Source: Sinorhizobium mexicanum (GTDB taxonomy: Bacteria; Pseudomonadota; Alphaproteobacteria; Rhizobiales; Rhizobiaceae). Taken from it: a stretch of DNA of 64,000 nucleotides. Below, piece by piece: positions 1 to 20,772 of this stretch (the first letter of the stretch is position 1; every line of letters begins with the position of its first letter). Position numbers and translations under genes: made by a program. The stretch lies in NCBI RefSeq assembly GCF_013488225.1, contig NZ_CP041238.1, forward strand, positions 1,513,501 through 1,577,500, read 5' to 3'. The notes beneath the pieces were generated by a model. The model saw nothing but the letters and a program-made list of their open reading frames with translations. It had not been told where the DNA came from and did not search any database.

Positions 1-657
1 CACTTTGCCGCCATTCCGCGCATTCTCATCAAGCCGGATAACGAGACCTTCCGGGTCAACGTGATGGGCACCTACAACGTGATCGAAGCCGCGGTGAAAC
101 TCGGTATCCGCAAGATCATCGTTGCCTCGAGCGAGACGACCTACGGCGTCTGCTTTGCGGAAGGCCATCGCGATTTCCACCATTTCCCGCTCGAGGAGGA
201 CTACGACGTCAACCCGATGGACTCCTACGGTCTTTCTAAGGTGGTGAACGAGAAGACGGCCCGCGCCTTTGCGGAGCGCTCGGGGTTCGACATCTATGCG
301 ATGCGCATTGGCAATGTGATCGAGCCGCATGAATATGCGAACTTCCCGCACTACTTCGCCAATCCTGAAATCCGGAAAAGGATTGCCTGGAGCTATATCG
401 ACGCACGTGACCTCGGCCAGATCGTCAAGCTCTGCGTAGAGAAGGACGGCCTCGGCTTTGCGATATTCAACGCTGCGAACGACACCGTCTCGGCCAATAC
501 GCCTTCCCGTGAACTCGCGAAGCGGTTTTATCCGAATGTTCCCTTCAAAAGAGAGATCGGTGAGTTCGAAGGCCTTCTTTCGAACAGGAAGATCCGCGAG
601 GTCCTCGGCTTCAAGGAAGAGCATGACTGGCGGAGATACGTCCAGGTGGAGAACTGA
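1..657 (+). CDS. NAD(P)-dependent epimerase/dehydratase, 5'-truncated
   Basis: The reading frame is open from the first base of the window and ends at TGA 655-657, so the start and the glycine-rich nucleotide-binding loop lie upstream, outside the window. The roughly 218 visible residues fit an extended short-chain dehydrogenase/reductase of the sugar epimerase/dehydratase type. They contain the early segment HFAAIPR, the strand VNVMGTYNVIEAA, a serine/threonine-rich VASSETTYG strand that would supply the catalytic hydroxyl, and the catalytic YxxxK as SYGLSK. The substrate cannot be told from sequence; nucleotide-sugar or aldehyde epimerisation/dehydration is the family norm. Its 3' end is 170 bases before tRNA-Trp, with no intervening gene. 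Confidence 0.85.
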   Translation, partial: HFAAIPRILIKPDNETFRVNVMGTYNVIEAAVKLGIRKIIVASSETTYGVCFAEGHRDFHHFPLEEDYDVNPMDSYGLSKVVNEKTARAFAERSGFDIYAMRIGNVIEPHEYANFPHYFANPEIRKRIAWSYIDARDLGQIVKLCVEKDGLGFAIFNAANDTVSANTPSRELAKRFYPNVPFKREIGEFEGLLSNRKIREVLGFKEEHDWRRYVQVEN

Positions 658-746
658 AGCGTCGCGGACCGTCCGCGGCGTCGACAACCTCCCAGGCGGT
701 CTGCGAAATTTTCTAGGAACTTTTTTCCCTTTTGTCGCAAATGCGC

Positions 747-775
747 TTGAAAGCGTCCGGCAAACTGAATAAGAA
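747..775 (+). promoter_or_regulatory. possible sigma-70 promoter for tRNA-Trp
   Basis: TTGAAA (747-752) is followed after 17 bases by TAAGAA (770-775), about 50 bases before the tRNA. The -35 box is good and the -10 moderate. A promoter is expected here because the preceding gene encodes an unrelated enzyme. The assignment rests on spacing and box similarity only. Confidence 0.35.
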
Positions 776-827
776 GCCGCAGACTTGAGACGCGCGCGGG
801 CCTTTTGGCCGGTCGGTATCTCGGTCT

Positions 828-903
<76 letters not shown>

Positions 904-955
904 GTTTCGTCATTCCTGCCTCGTCGTCGGAATTGGGCCGGAATGAAAAGAGTAG

Positions 956-975
956 GGCGGCGCGGCCGTCTTTTT
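956..975 (+). terminator. intrinsic terminator after tRNA-Trp
   Basis: A six-pair stem (GGCGGC with GCCGTC, one G-U pair) with a GCG loop is followed at once by five T residues (971-975). It lies 52 bases after the tRNA 3' end and before secE, so it would end or attenuate the tRNA transcript. Confidence 0.55.
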
Positions 976-1102
976 ATATTCACAAAAAAGACTGATTGGC
1001 TCTTGTGGTTTTCGGAATCGGTCTTTATGTAGGGTCCAAACAGACACGCGGTGCGTGGGGCTGAATCATCGGCTTTACGCGCCGTAATGGCGTGAGCATT
1101 TT

Positions 1103-1303
1103 ATGGCATCCAAAACGAATCCGTTCATGTTTCTGCAGCAGGTTCGCTCTGAAACGTCAAAAGTGACTTGGCCTTCACGGCGCGAGACGATGATCTCGAC
1201 GCTGATGGTCTTCGTCATGGTCTCTTTTGCCGCCGCCTTTTTCTTTGGTGCGGACCAGTTGATGGGCTGGCTGATGAGCCTCGTCCTCAACGTTGGCGCT
1301 TGA
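1103..1303 (+). CDS. secE: preprotein translocase subunit SecE
   Basis: SecE is the small essential subunit of the SecYEG channel in the inner membrane; SecY is encoded at 28,704 in this window. The product is 66 residues, the short single-membrane-span form usual outside enterobacteria. Its N-terminal part carries the amphipathic segment with KVTWPSRRET, the family hallmark, followed by one hydrophobic helix (about residues 29-58). TGA 1301-1303 lies 16 bases before the nusG start, so the two are almost certainly cotranscribed, as in most bacteria. Confidence 0.96.
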   Translation: MASKTNPFMFLQQVRSETSKVTWPSRRETMISTLMVFVMVSFAAAFFFGADQLMGWLMSLVLNVGA

Positions 1304-1319
1304 TTGGGTGGAGAGTAGC

Positions 1320-1850
1320 ATGGCTGCGCGCTGGTATATCGTTCACGCCTATTCGAATTTCGAAAAGAAGGTCGCCGAGTCGATCGAGGAGAAGGCCAAG
1401 CAGAAGGGTCTGGATCACCTTTTCGAGAAGATTCTCGTTCCGACCGAGAAGGTCGTCGAGATTCGCCGTGGCCGCAAGGTCGACTCGGAGCGTAAGTTCT
1501 TTCCGGGTTACGTGCTTGTTCGCGCCAATCTGACCGATGAGGCCTACCACCTCATCAAGAATACGCCGAAGGTCACGGGGTTCCTCGGGACCGACAGCAA
1601 GCCCGTTCCGATCCCGGATCATGAGGCCGAGCGGATTCTTGGGCAGGTCCAGGAAGGCGTTGATCGTCCGAAGCCGTCGGTTTCGTTCGAGATCGGCGAA
1701 CAGGTCCGGGTATCGGATGGTCCGTTCGCATCCTTCAACGGCATCGTTCAGGATGTTGATGAAGAGCGGTCGCGTTTGAAGGTCGAGGTTTCGATCTTTG
1801 GTCGCGCGACCCCTGTCGAGCTGGAATATGGCCAGGTCGAAAAGGTCTGA
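1320..1850 (+). CDS. nusG: transcription termination/antitermination factor NusG
   Basis: NusG binds RNA polymerase and links it to Rho and to ribosomal S10. The 176-residue protein has the N-terminal NGN domain beginning ARWYIVHAYSNFEKK, the central FFPGYVLV strand and a C-terminal KOW domain (about residues 120-176, with VRVSDGPFASFNG). The frame is open further upstream to 1293, but ATG 1320 is chosen because the protein then begins at the conserved MAARWY and a GGAGAG sits 4 bases before it. It follows secE by 16 bases. Confidence 0.96.
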   Translation: MAARWYIVHAYSNFEKKVAESIEEKAKQKGLDHLFEKILVPTEKVVEIRRGRKVDSERKFFPGYVLVRANLTDEAYHLIKNTPKVTGFLGTDSKPVPIPDHEAERILGQVQEGVDRPKPSVSFEIGEQVRVSDGPFASFNGIVQDVDEERSRLKVEVSIFGRATPVELEYGQVEKV

Positions 1851-2064
1851 AAAACGCAGGTTTTAAAAGGATGGAGCGGGTCGATTGGCTTGTTCCGGCG
1901 GAGTGATCCGCATGCGCGTGGGAGGTGTCCGGTCTTAGCCGGGTCGGTTTATCCGCACCACGCAACCGCAGCCGCCGGTCGAAGGGCCGGCAAACAGCCG
2001 GGTAACCGGCTCAACAGTTCCTCTTCCGGCTTGATCGTGAAGGGACATTCAGAGGCAGAGAGAA
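1851..2064 (+). promoter_or_regulatory. structured leader upstream of rplK
   Basis: This is a 214-base gap between nusG and rplK. Near its 3' end are two adjacent hairpins: GCCGG/CCGGC at 1974-1991, and GCCGG/CCGGC at 1997-2010 closed by a GTAA loop, a GNRA-type tetraloop. L1 represses its own operon through the leader in other bacteria, so an autoregulatory structure is plausible here. The sequence shows only the hairpins. No clear promoter was identified. Confidence 0.35.
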
Positions 2065-2493
2065 ATGGCTAAGAAAGTTGCAGGCCAGCTCAAGCTGCAG
2101 GTGAAGGCCGGCTCGGCGAATCCGTCGCCGCCGATCGGTCCTGCGCTTGGTCAGCGTGGCATTAACATCATGGAATTCTGCAAGGCGTTCAATGCCGCCA
2201 CGCAGGAAATGGAAAAGGGTATGCCGATCCCGGTCGTCATTACCTATTACCAGGACAAGTCCTTCACCTTCGTCATGAAGCAGCCGCCGGTCAGCTACTT
2301 CCTGAAGCGCGAAGCAAAAATCCAGTCGGGCTCGAAGACCCCGGGCAAGGCCAAGGCAGGCTCGATCTCCAAGGCTCAGATCCGCACGATCGCAGAGGCC
2401 AAGATGAAGGACCTCAATGCGGCCGATGTTGAAGGCGCAATGGCAATGGTCGAGGGCTCTGCCCGCTCCATGGGCCTGGAAGTGACGGGCTAA
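2065..2493 (+). CDS. rplK: 50S ribosomal protein L11
   Basis: L11 forms the base of the L7/L12 stalk, binds the GTPase-associated region of 23S rRNA and is needed for RelA activation. The 142-residue sequence has the signature start [20 protein letters not shown], the proline-rich helix [16 protein letters not shown] and the linker [13 protein letters not shown]. The start is preceded by a purine-rich AGGCAGAGAGAA. It ends four bases before rplA, and the L11-L1 pair is the conserved arrangement. Confidence 0.97.
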   Translation: MAKKVAGQLKLQVKAGSANPSPPIGPALGQRGINIMEFCKAFNAATQEMEKGMPIPVVITYYQDKSFTFVMKQPPVSYFLKREAKIQSGSKTPGKAKAGSISKAQIRTIAEAKMKDLNAADVEGAMAMVEGSARSMGLEVTG

Positions 2494-2497
2494 GACC

Positions 2498-3196
2498 ATG
2501 ACGAAGATTGCAAAGCGTGTACAGAAGTCCCGCGAGGGCATCGATCCGGCGAAGATCTACGGCCTCGTTGAAGCCGTAACGCTGGTCAAGGAACGTGCGA
2601 CGGCAAAGTTCGATGAGACCATTGAAGTCGCCATGAATCTCGGCGTCGATCCGCGCCATGCCGACCAGATGGTCCGCGGCGTTGTCAACCTGCCGAACGG
2701 CACCGGCCGCTCGGTTCGCGTTGCCGTTTTCGCACGCGGCGCCAAGGCTGACGAAGCCAAGGCTGCCGGTGCCGACGTTATCGGCGCCGAAGACCTCGTT
2801 GAGATCGTCCAGGGCGGCAAAATCGATTTCGATCGCTGCATTGCCACCCCGGACATGATGCCGCTCGTCGGTCGTCTCGGTAAGGTTCTCGGCCCGCGCG
2901 GCATGATGCCGAACCCGAAGGTTGGCACGGTCACCATGGATGTTGCGGCTGCCGTCAAGGCCTCCAAGGGTGGTGCGGTGGAGTTCCGCGTCGAAAAGGC
3001 TGGCATCGTCCATGCTGGCGTTGGCAAGGCATCCTTCGACGCCAAGGCACTGGAAGAAAACATCCGCGCCTTCGCCGATGCCGTGATCAAGGCAAAGCCG
3101 ACCGGTGCCAAGGGTAACTACGTCAAGCGCGTAGCCATCTCCTCGACCATGGGGCCGGGCCTCAAGATCGATCCCGCGACCCTCAGCGTCGCCTGA
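2498..3196 (+). CDS. rplA: 50S ribosomal protein L1
   Basis: L1 forms the mobile L1 stalk near the E site and in many bacteria represses translation of the L11-L1 mRNA. The protein is 232 residues, full length. The signature [14 protein letters not shown] and the C-terminal [16 protein letters not shown] are present. It starts four bases after rplK, implying translational coupling. The next gene, rplJ, is separated by a 328-base leader. Confidence 0.97.
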   Translation: MTKIAKRVQKSREGIDPAKIYGLVEAVTLVKERATAKFDETIEVAMNLGVDPRHADQMVRGVVNLPNGTGRSVRVAVFARGAKADEAKAAGADVIGAEDLVEIVQGGKIDFDRCIATPDMMPLVGRLGKVLGPRGMMPNPKVGTVTMDVAAAVKASKGGAVEFRVEKAGIVHAGVGKASFDAKALEENIRAFADAVIKAKPTGAKGNYVKRVAISSTMGPGLKIDPATLSVA

Positions 3197-3524
3197 TAGC
3201 TTCCGGGCTTCGGCCCGAAACCGAATTTCCGGCCTTTTGGGGCCGGAAATATCCGGACCTAGTCCGGAACTCCTGTCCGAGATTGCGGGTGGTTTTACCT
3301 TAATCACCATTGCCCGCATGAGACGGGTAAGATCTGAATTTTGAGCAACGCTTCTGGCGTCGAAATTCGGTTCGAACCTCGCTTGCCTTGTGTCAGACCC
3401 GGCTCTCCCGGGAACGCCAAGGGACAGGATCCTTAAGCGTTGCTTGGGATCGAGAATGATCCCGGGTGACAAAGGCAAACCCGGCAGGGCTGCTTGAAGC
3501 AACCCTGTCAACTGGAGACAGACA
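3197..3524 (+). promoter_or_regulatory. rplJ leader with serial hairpins
   Basis: No gene lies in these 328 bases. Just after rplA come three consecutive hairpins: CGGGC/GCCCG with a TTCG tetraloop (3204-3217), a nine-pair TTTCCGGCC/GGCCGGAAA (3226-3249) and TCCGGAC/GTCCGGA (3252-3268). A fourth, CAGGG/CCCTG with inner pairs (3485-3507), sits just before the rplJ ribosome-binding site. The layout fits the L10-L12-binding leader that controls rplJL in proteobacteria, but the L10 site itself was not matched to a model. The upstream hairpins lack U-tracts. Confidence 0.45.
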
Positions 3525-4043
3525 GTGGAAAGAGCGGAAAAACGCGAATTCGTCACGGAGCTGAACGAAGTCTTCAAGGCTTCCGGTTCGGTTGTCGTGG
3601 CCCACTATGCTGGTGTCACAGTTGCGCAGATGAACGACTTCCGTTCGAAGATGCGCGCTGCTGGCGGCACCGTCAAAGTCGCGAAAAACCGCCTGGCCAA
3701 GATCGCTCTTCAGGGCACGGAGTCTGAAGGGATGACCGATCTCTTCAAGGGCCAGACGCTGATCGCTTACAGCGCCGACCCGATCACGGCTCCGAAGGTC
3801 GTCGTGGATTTCGCCAAGACCAACGACAAGCTCGTTGTGCTCGGCGGCGCCATGGGGACAACCACGCTCAACCCGGAAGCAGTCAAGTCGCTTGCGACCC
3901 TGCCTTCGCTGGACGAGCTGCGCGCGAAGCTGCTGGGCCTTCTCAATGCCCCGGCAACCCGCGTTGCGACGGTTGTCGCAGCACCGGCAAGCCAGCTTGC
4001 CCGCGTGTTCTCGGCCTATGCCAAGAAGGACGAAGCCGCCTGA
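3525..4043 (+). CDS. rplJ: 50S ribosomal protein L10
   Basis: L10 anchors the L7/L12 dimers to the ribosome and usually represses its own mRNA. The 172-residue product begins at GTG 3525 with a GGAG nine bases upstream; this start gives the usual N-terminus [17 protein letters not shown]. The rRNA-binding domain (about residues 1-100, with [19 protein letters not shown]) is followed by the helical C-terminus that carries L7/L12. rplL follows after 58 bases. Confidence 0.96.
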   Translation: MERAEKREFVTELNEVFKASGSVVVAHYAGVTVAQMNDFRSKMRAAGGTVKVAKNRLAKIALQGTESEGMTDLFKGQTLIAYSADPITAPKVVVDFAKTNDKLVVLGGAMGTTTLNPEAVKSLATLPSLDELRAKLLGLLNAPATRVATVVAAPASQLARVFSAYAKKDEAA

Positions 4044-4101
4044 GGCGGAATTTCGCTGTTGTATTTAAAACCAGTTCGAACCGAACAAAAGGAAAAGTAA
4101 A

Positions 4102-4485
<384 letters not shown>

Positions 4486-4501
4486 TTCGACGAAATGCAA
4501 A

Positions 4502-4541
4502 GGAGGGGTGGCCGTCTGGCCGCCTCTCTTTGACCGTTTTT
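4502..4541 (+). terminator. attenuator-like hairpin between rplL and rpoB
   Basis: Bases 4502-4513 pair with 4518-4529 in a continuous 12-pair stem (a few G-U pairs) with a four-base loop. TTT (4529-4531) and a TTTTT run (4537-4541) follow. This is where E. coli also has a partial terminator that lowers rpoBC expression relative to rplJL. Partial termination here is inferred from position and structure. Confidence 0.6.
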
Positions 4542-4548
4542 AGAACAT

Positions 4549-4586
4549 ATTACCCAAAAGCCTGTCGAAAACGGCTTTTGGGTAAT
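4549..4586. repeat. perfect 14-bp inverted repeat before rpoB
   Basis: ATTACCCAAAAGCC (4549-4562) and its exact reverse complement (4573-4586) flank a ten-base loop. There is no U-tract after it, so it is less like a terminator than a processing or pausing hairpin. RNase III cuts the rplL-rpoB spacer in E. coli, and an equivalent role is conceivable. Confidence 0.5.
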
Positions 4587-4750
4587 GAGTTCTTCAAGAG
4601 GATGGTCTCGAACGGAAGGCAGCACAGCAATCCGCGCTGCGCGTTTTCCGGAAGTTGGACGAGATTGAACAACTCATTGATTGACGGGGTCGACTGGCCA
4701 TCGGTTCCCGTCCGTTGCAGGCCCGGATGCAAGATTGACAAGGAGCGACG

Positions 4751-8893
<4,143 letters not shown>

Positions 8894-8903
8894 GACGACA
8901 TCA

Positions 8904-8929
8904 GGTGCGTGCCGCGTCAGGCACGCACC
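8904..8929 (+). other. strong hairpin in the rpoB-rpoC spacer
   Basis: GGTGCGTGCC (8904-8913) and its exact complement (8920-8929) form a ten-pair stem with a six-base loop, 11 bases after the rpoB stop. Only GTTTCC follows, so it is not a good terminator. It may stabilise the rpoB mRNA 3' side or mark a processing site. Confidence 0.45.
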
Positions 8930-9077
8930 GTTTCCGCCGCAGGGCAGTTTATTGTCCGCGGCAGGAACAGGGCCGCACCCGATGCGGTTTTAGCTGTTTA
9001 TAGGGCAGGGGCCGGCGCCCGGGATTTGCCGGCACCCCCGCCAAGCTCAGGGCGTAATGCCCGCAAAGGAGACAGGC

Positions 9078-13283
<4,206 letters not shown>

Positions 13284-13326
13284 CCGCAAGGGGAGGGCGT
13301 GACGAGCGTCCGTCCTTTCAAAAACA

Positions 13327-13364
13327 AAGAAGCCGCCCTGAGCGATCGGGGCGGCTTCTTGTTT
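13327..13364. terminator. bidirectional intrinsic terminator after rpoC
   Basis: AAGAAGCCGCCC (13327-13338) pairs perfectly with GGGCGGCTTCTT (13349-13360) around a ten-base loop, followed by GTTT. Read on the minus strand the stem is followed by a T-rich tract too. It therefore serves both rpoC and the convergent small gene that ends at 13397. Confidence 0.8.
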
Positions 13365-13396
13365 CTGGCAGTGCGTTCAGAACGCGCGGCGTCCGG

Positions 13397-13693
13397 TTAT
13401 GCGAAGCGAATGATCGCTACCTCGCCCTCGAGCGCGCCCTGATAGGCAGAGGCGTGCGGCTCTTCGTCCGGGATATCCGTCAAGGTTCCGATCTGGTCGA
13501 GATCTGCCTGAAGGAAGCCTTCTTCGGCCAAGGCGTTGAGCGCCTCGCGCACGGCGGTGTCGTCGTCGGGCGCCCTGAGCATCACATGGATGTCGATACC
13601 CTCGTCGTCGCCGTCGGCTTCATAGGCCTTGCCGATGATGATGAAAACCAGCGGTTCGTCTGGCATGTTGTCGTTGTCCGGCGTAACGGGCAT
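13397..13693 (-). CDS. hypothetical acidic 98-residue protein
   Basis: I do not recognise a characterised family. The 98-residue product is strongly acidic, with a disordered N-terminus (VTPDNDNMPDEP), a beta-strand-like LVFIIIGKAYEADGDDEG, a strand IDIHVMLRAPDDD, a helix AVREALNALAEEGF and a C-terminal strand EGEVAIIRF. The pattern suggests a small soluble alpha/beta fold. It is the only minus-strand gene in the first 33 kb, lies between rpoC and rpsL, and shares the terminator with rpoC. The ATG is preceded on its strand by GAAAGGATATATT. A similar small gene between rpoC and rpsL is, from memory, common in Rhizobiaceae. Confidence 0.75.
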   Translation of the reverse strand: MPVTPDNDNMPDEPLVFIIIGKAYEADGDDEGIDIHVMLRAPDDDTAVREALNALAEEGFLQADLDQIGTLTDIPDEEPHASAYQGALEGEVAIIRFA

Positions 13694-14267
13694 AATATAT
13701 CCTTTCGAGTTTCGACGATCTTAGCGTGCTTTTCGACTGCGCGCGAAAGAAATAGGAAAATTAGGAAAGCAAAGAGAGAATCAGCCGACTGGCTTCGCCG
13801 GCCCGTGATCGTGGAAAACGTTCAGAAAGAAGTTGCTGATTCCTTAATTGCGAATGAGAATACCTGCGTTAAGGCGCCATGTTTGCGATCGCCTCCGGAC
13901 CGAGCTGCTGCCAAAGCCTTGTTTTCCAGGCATGGCAGGGCTGCGCAGGCCAGAATATTTCTTAATTGCCCTTGACGGATGGTCCCGAAATCAGTACACC
14001 CCGCCGCATCGGAGCCCATGTGAGGCTGGCTGGTTCGGAACGTCGCGTTCTGGAGTTCGCCTCAAACAAGGTTCGAAACGCACGCTGAAGACAAAAATGC
14101 TGCACGCAAGACGCGCGAAATAGTGCGTCCTCTGCTTTTGGTGGGGCCATCTGCGAAAAGGCGGATCGGCCCTCGTTTTGCGCATTTCATAGGCGTTCGG
14201 GACCGCCGGCGACGGCAACGATCCGCCCGAAAGGGTAATGAGACAAGATTTTGCAAGGGATGGTTAC
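13694..14267. other. intergenic region upstream of the str block
   Basis: These 574 bases between the divergent hypothetical gene and rpsL hold no ORF I can support. They must contain the promoter of rpsL-rpsG-fusA-tuf. One candidate is TTGACG (13972-13977), 17 bases, TACACC (13995-14000), whose -10 is poor. No strong hairpin was found. Confidence 0.35.
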
Positions 14268-14639
14268 ATGCCTACCGTAAACCAGCTGATCCGCAAGCCG
14301 CGTCAGGCACAGGTAAAGCGCAACAAGGTTCCTGCTCTGCAGGAAAACCCGCAGAAGCGCGGCGTTTGCACCCGCGTCTACACGACGACCCCGAAGAAGC
14401 CGAACTCGGCTCTGCGTAAGGTTGCAAAGATCCGCCTGACGAACGGCTTCGAGGTTATCGGCTACATTCCGGGCGAAGGTCACAACCTGCAGGAGCACTC
14501 CGTGGTCATGATCCGCGGCGGCCGCGTAAAGGACCTTCCGGGTGTTCGTTACCACATCATCCGTGGCGTTCTCGATACGCAGGGTGTGAAGAACCGCAAG
14601 CAGCGCCGCTCCAAATACGGCGCGAAGCGTCCGAAATAA
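14268..14639 (+). CDS. rpsL: 30S ribosomal protein S12
   Basis: S12 lies at the decoding centre and is the classical streptomycin-resistance target. The product is 123 residues, the usual length. The sensitive-type lysines are present in [12 protein letters not shown] and [10 protein letters not shown]. The frame extends up to an ATG at 14238, but ATG 14268 is chosen because it gives the conserved [12 protein letters not shown] start and AAGGGA (14255-14260) lies seven bases before it. It is first in the str block. Confidence 0.97.
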
Positions 14640-14684
14640 CATCGCAACCGGCGCCATTTCGCTGGTCAAGTTTTTAAAAGTTGA

Positions 14685-15167
<483 letters not shown>

Positions 15168-15197
15168 TCAAGAACAGGTCCTGAAAGGCAGTCTCTC

Positions 15198-17297
<2,100 letters not shown>

Positions 17298-17368
17298 CCG
17301 GAATAGCCTCGCGCTGAAACAGAATGAAAAGATTTCCCCTCTAGGGGACAGAAAACGGAGAGCCGGAA

Positions 17369-18544
<1,176 letters not shown>

Positions 18545-18569
18545 CAAGAAAACGGCTTGGCCGTTTCGG

Positions 18570-18603
18570 CAGGGACATGGTCTCCCATGTCCCTGCGATT
18601 TTT
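18570..18603 (+). terminator. intrinsic terminator after tuf
   Basis: CAGGGACATGG (18570-18580) pairs perfectly with CCATGTCCCTG (18585-18595) around a TCTC loop, followed by CGA and five T residues (18599-18603). A smaller AACGG/CCGTT hairpin lies just before it. It separates the str block from the S10 block. Confidence 0.8.
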
Positions 18604-18689
18604 GAAAGAAGCGGCAGAGCGTAACGAATTCAGAAGTTTAAGTGTGTGCCTTCAAGGGCATACGGGAAACACGAGCAAGGACAAGTCGA

Positions 18690-18998
18690 ATGAACGGCCA
18701 GAATATCCGCATCCGCCTCAAGGCGTTTGATCACCGGATCCTCGATGCCTCCACGCGCGAAATCGTGTCGACGGCCAAGCGCACCGGTGCGAGTGTGCGC
18801 GGGCCCGTGCCGCTTCCGACCCGGATTGAGAAATTCACGGTCAACCGGTCGCCGCACGTCGACAAGAAGAGCCGCGAACAGTTTGAGATGCGCACGCACA
18901 AGCGCCTTCTCGATATCGTTGATCCGACCCCTCAGACGGTTGACGCGCTGATGAAGCTCGATCTGGCCGCTGGCGTCGACGTCGAGATCAAGCTCTAA
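18690..18998 (+). CDS. rpsJ: 30S ribosomal protein S10
   Basis: S10 is a 30S head protein that also acts as NusE in antitermination complexes with NusB and NusG. It has 102 residues. The frame extends upstream to 18642, but ATG 18690 gives the conserved [16 protein letters not shown] and has AAGGA eight bases before it. The signature [16 protein letters not shown] is present. A GTGTGCC/GGCATAC hairpin (18644-18664) lies in the leader of this first gene of the S10 block, where L4 regulates in enterobacteria. Confidence 0.97.
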
Positions 18999-19119
18999 GG
19001 TCCGGCGCAAGCCGAAATAACAAGGAAGGTACGTGGAGTTTTCCAACGGCTTCCAGGAACAGGAAACCGGAAGGTGCAAGAGGCACCCGACGGGAACCCT
19101 AAACAAGAGGCGTGAACCG

Positions 19120-19806
19120 ATGCGTTCAGGTGTGATTGCACAGAAGGTGGGAATGACCCGCGTCTACAACGACGCCGGCGAGCATATCCCCGTAACAGTA
19201 TTGCGGCTGGAAAACTGCCAGGTAGTGGCCCACCGCACGGAAGAGAAGAACGGCTATACCGCAGTTCAGCTGGGTGCCGGCCGTTCCAAGGTCAAGAATA
19301 CGCCGAAGGCCATGCGCGGCCATTTTGCCGCTGCAAACGTCGAGCCGAAGGCGAAGCTCGTCGAGTTCCGCGTTTCTGCGGACAACATGATCGACGTCGG
19401 CTCGGAGCTGACGGCCAGCCACTTCGTCGCAGGCCAGCTCGTCGACGTCACCGGTACGACGATCGGTAAGGGCTTTGCCGGCGCCATCAAGCGCCACAAC
19501 TTCGGCGGTCTGCGCGCCACGCACGGCGTTTCCGTATCGCACCGCTCGCATGGTTCTACCGGCTCCAACCAGGATCCGGGCCGTGTTTGGAAGGGCAAGC
19601 GCATGGCCGGCCACATGGGCCAGACGCGCGTTACCACCCAGAACCTGGAAGTCGTATCGACGGACGAAGACCGCGGCCTGATCCTGGTCAAGGGTGCAGT
19701 CCCCGGCTCCAAGGGTGCCTGGATCGTCGTTCGCGACGCAGTCAAGTCCGGCACCCCGGAAGGCGCTCCGCGCCCGGCCGGCGTGCGCGCCGAAGCATCG
19801 AAGTAA
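19120..19806 (+). CDS. rplC: 50S ribosomal protein L3
   Basis: L3 initiates 50S assembly next to the peptidyl-transferase centre. The product is 228 residues, with the conserved loop [15 protein letters not shown] and [20 protein letters not shown]. The frame runs on upstream to 19033, but ATG 19120 is preferred because it begins [16 protein letters not shown] and AGAGG lies nine bases upstream. The C-terminus has a short proline/alanine-rich tail. The gap from rpsJ is 121 bases and that to rplD is 12. Confidence 0.96.
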   Translation: MRSGVIAQKVGMTRVYNDAGEHIPVTVLRLENCQVVAHRTEEKNGYTAVQLGAGRSKVKNTPKAMRGHFAAANVEPKAKLVEFRVSADNMIDVGSELTASHFVAGQLVDVTGTTIGKGFAGAIKRHNFGGLRATHGVSVSHRSHGSTGSNQDPGRVWKGKRMAGHMGQTRVTTQNLEVVSTDEDRGLILVKGAVPGSKGAWIVVRDAVKSGTPEGAPRPAGVRAEASK

Positions 19807-19818
19807 GGGAGCCGAATA

Positions 19819-20439
19819 ATGGATCTCACCGTCAAAACCCTCGAGGGCAAGGACGCGGGAAAGGTTTCCCTTTCTGACGCCATTTTCGGCCTCGAACCCC
19901 GTGAAGACATCATCGCCCGCGTCGTTCGCTGGCAGCTCGCCAAGAAGCAGCAGGGCACGCACAAGGCCAAGGGCCGCGCGGAAGTCTCTCGCACCGGCGC
20001 CAAGATGTACAAGCAGAAGGGTACGGGCCGCGCCCGCCACCACTCCGCTCGTGCTCCGCAGTTCCGCGGCGGTGGCAAGGCCCATGGCCCGGTTGTCCGC
20101 AGCCACGCTCATGACCTCCCGAAGAAGGTCCGCGCGCTCGGCCTGCGCCATGCGCTCTCGGCCAAGCTGAAGGCAGAAGAGATCATCGTCATCGACGATC
20201 TCGTTGCCAAGGAAGCAAAGACGAAGGCTCTCGCCGGCGTATTCGCGTCGCTCGGCCTTACCAACGCTCTGATCATCGGCGGTGCCGAAATCGAGAGCAA
20301 CTTCAAGCTCGCAGCCCAGAACATCCCGAACGTGGACGTTCTGCCGGTTCAGGGCATCAACGTTTACGACATTCTGCGCCGCGGCAAGCTCGTGCTTTCC
20401 AAGGCTGCCGTAGAAGCTCTGGAGGAGCGGTTCAAATGA
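19819..20439 (+). CDS. rplD: 50S ribosomal protein L4
   Basis: L4 lines the exit tunnel and is the autogenous repressor of the S10 operon in enterobacteria. The 206-residue protein has the tunnel loop region with [20 protein letters not shown] and the globular helical domain. Its TGA overlaps the rplW ATG (ATGA, 20436-20439), implying translational coupling. Confidence 0.97.
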   Translation: MDLTVKTLEGKDAGKVSLSDAIFGLEPREDIIARVVRWQLAKKQQGTHKAKGRAEVSRTGAKMYKQKGTGRARHHSARAPQFRGGGKAHGPVVRSHAHDLPKKVRALGLRHALSAKLKAEEIIVIDDLVAKEAKTKALAGVFASLGLTNALIIGGAEIESNFKLAAQNIPNVDVLPVQGINVYDILRRGKLVLSKAAVEALEERFK

Positions 20440-20729
20440 CGGATCTTCGCCACTATGACGTGATCGTGTCTCCCTCGATCACTGAAAAGTCGACGCTGGT
20501 TTCCGAACAGAACCAAGTCGTCTTCAACGTCGCCAAGGGCGCTTCGAAGCCTGAGATCAAGGCTGCTGTCGAAGCCCTGTTCGGCGTCAAGGTCACGGCC
20601 GTGAACACGCTCGTCCGCAAGGGCAAGTTGAAGCGTTTCCGCGGCTTTGCCGGGAAGCAGAAGGACGTGAAGAAGGCGATCATCACGCTCGCCGAAGGTC
20701 AGTCCATCGACGTCTCCACCGGTCTCTAA
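20436..20729 (+). CDS. rplW: 50S ribosomal protein L23
   Basis: L23 sits at the tunnel exit and docks trigger factor and SRP. The product is 97 residues with the starting ITEKS motif ([14 protein letters not shown]) and the [18 protein letters not shown] helix-strand. It overlaps the end of rplD by four bases and is 43 bases before rplB. Confidence 0.97.
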   Translation: MTDLRHYDVIVSPSITEKSTLVSEQNQVVFNVAKGASKPEIKAAVEALFGVKVTAVNTLVRKGKLKRFRGFAGKQKDVKKAIITLAEGQSIDVSTGL

Positions 20730-20772
20730 CGGATAGGCCCATTAGGGTAAAAACCCAAAAGGGAACAAGAAA

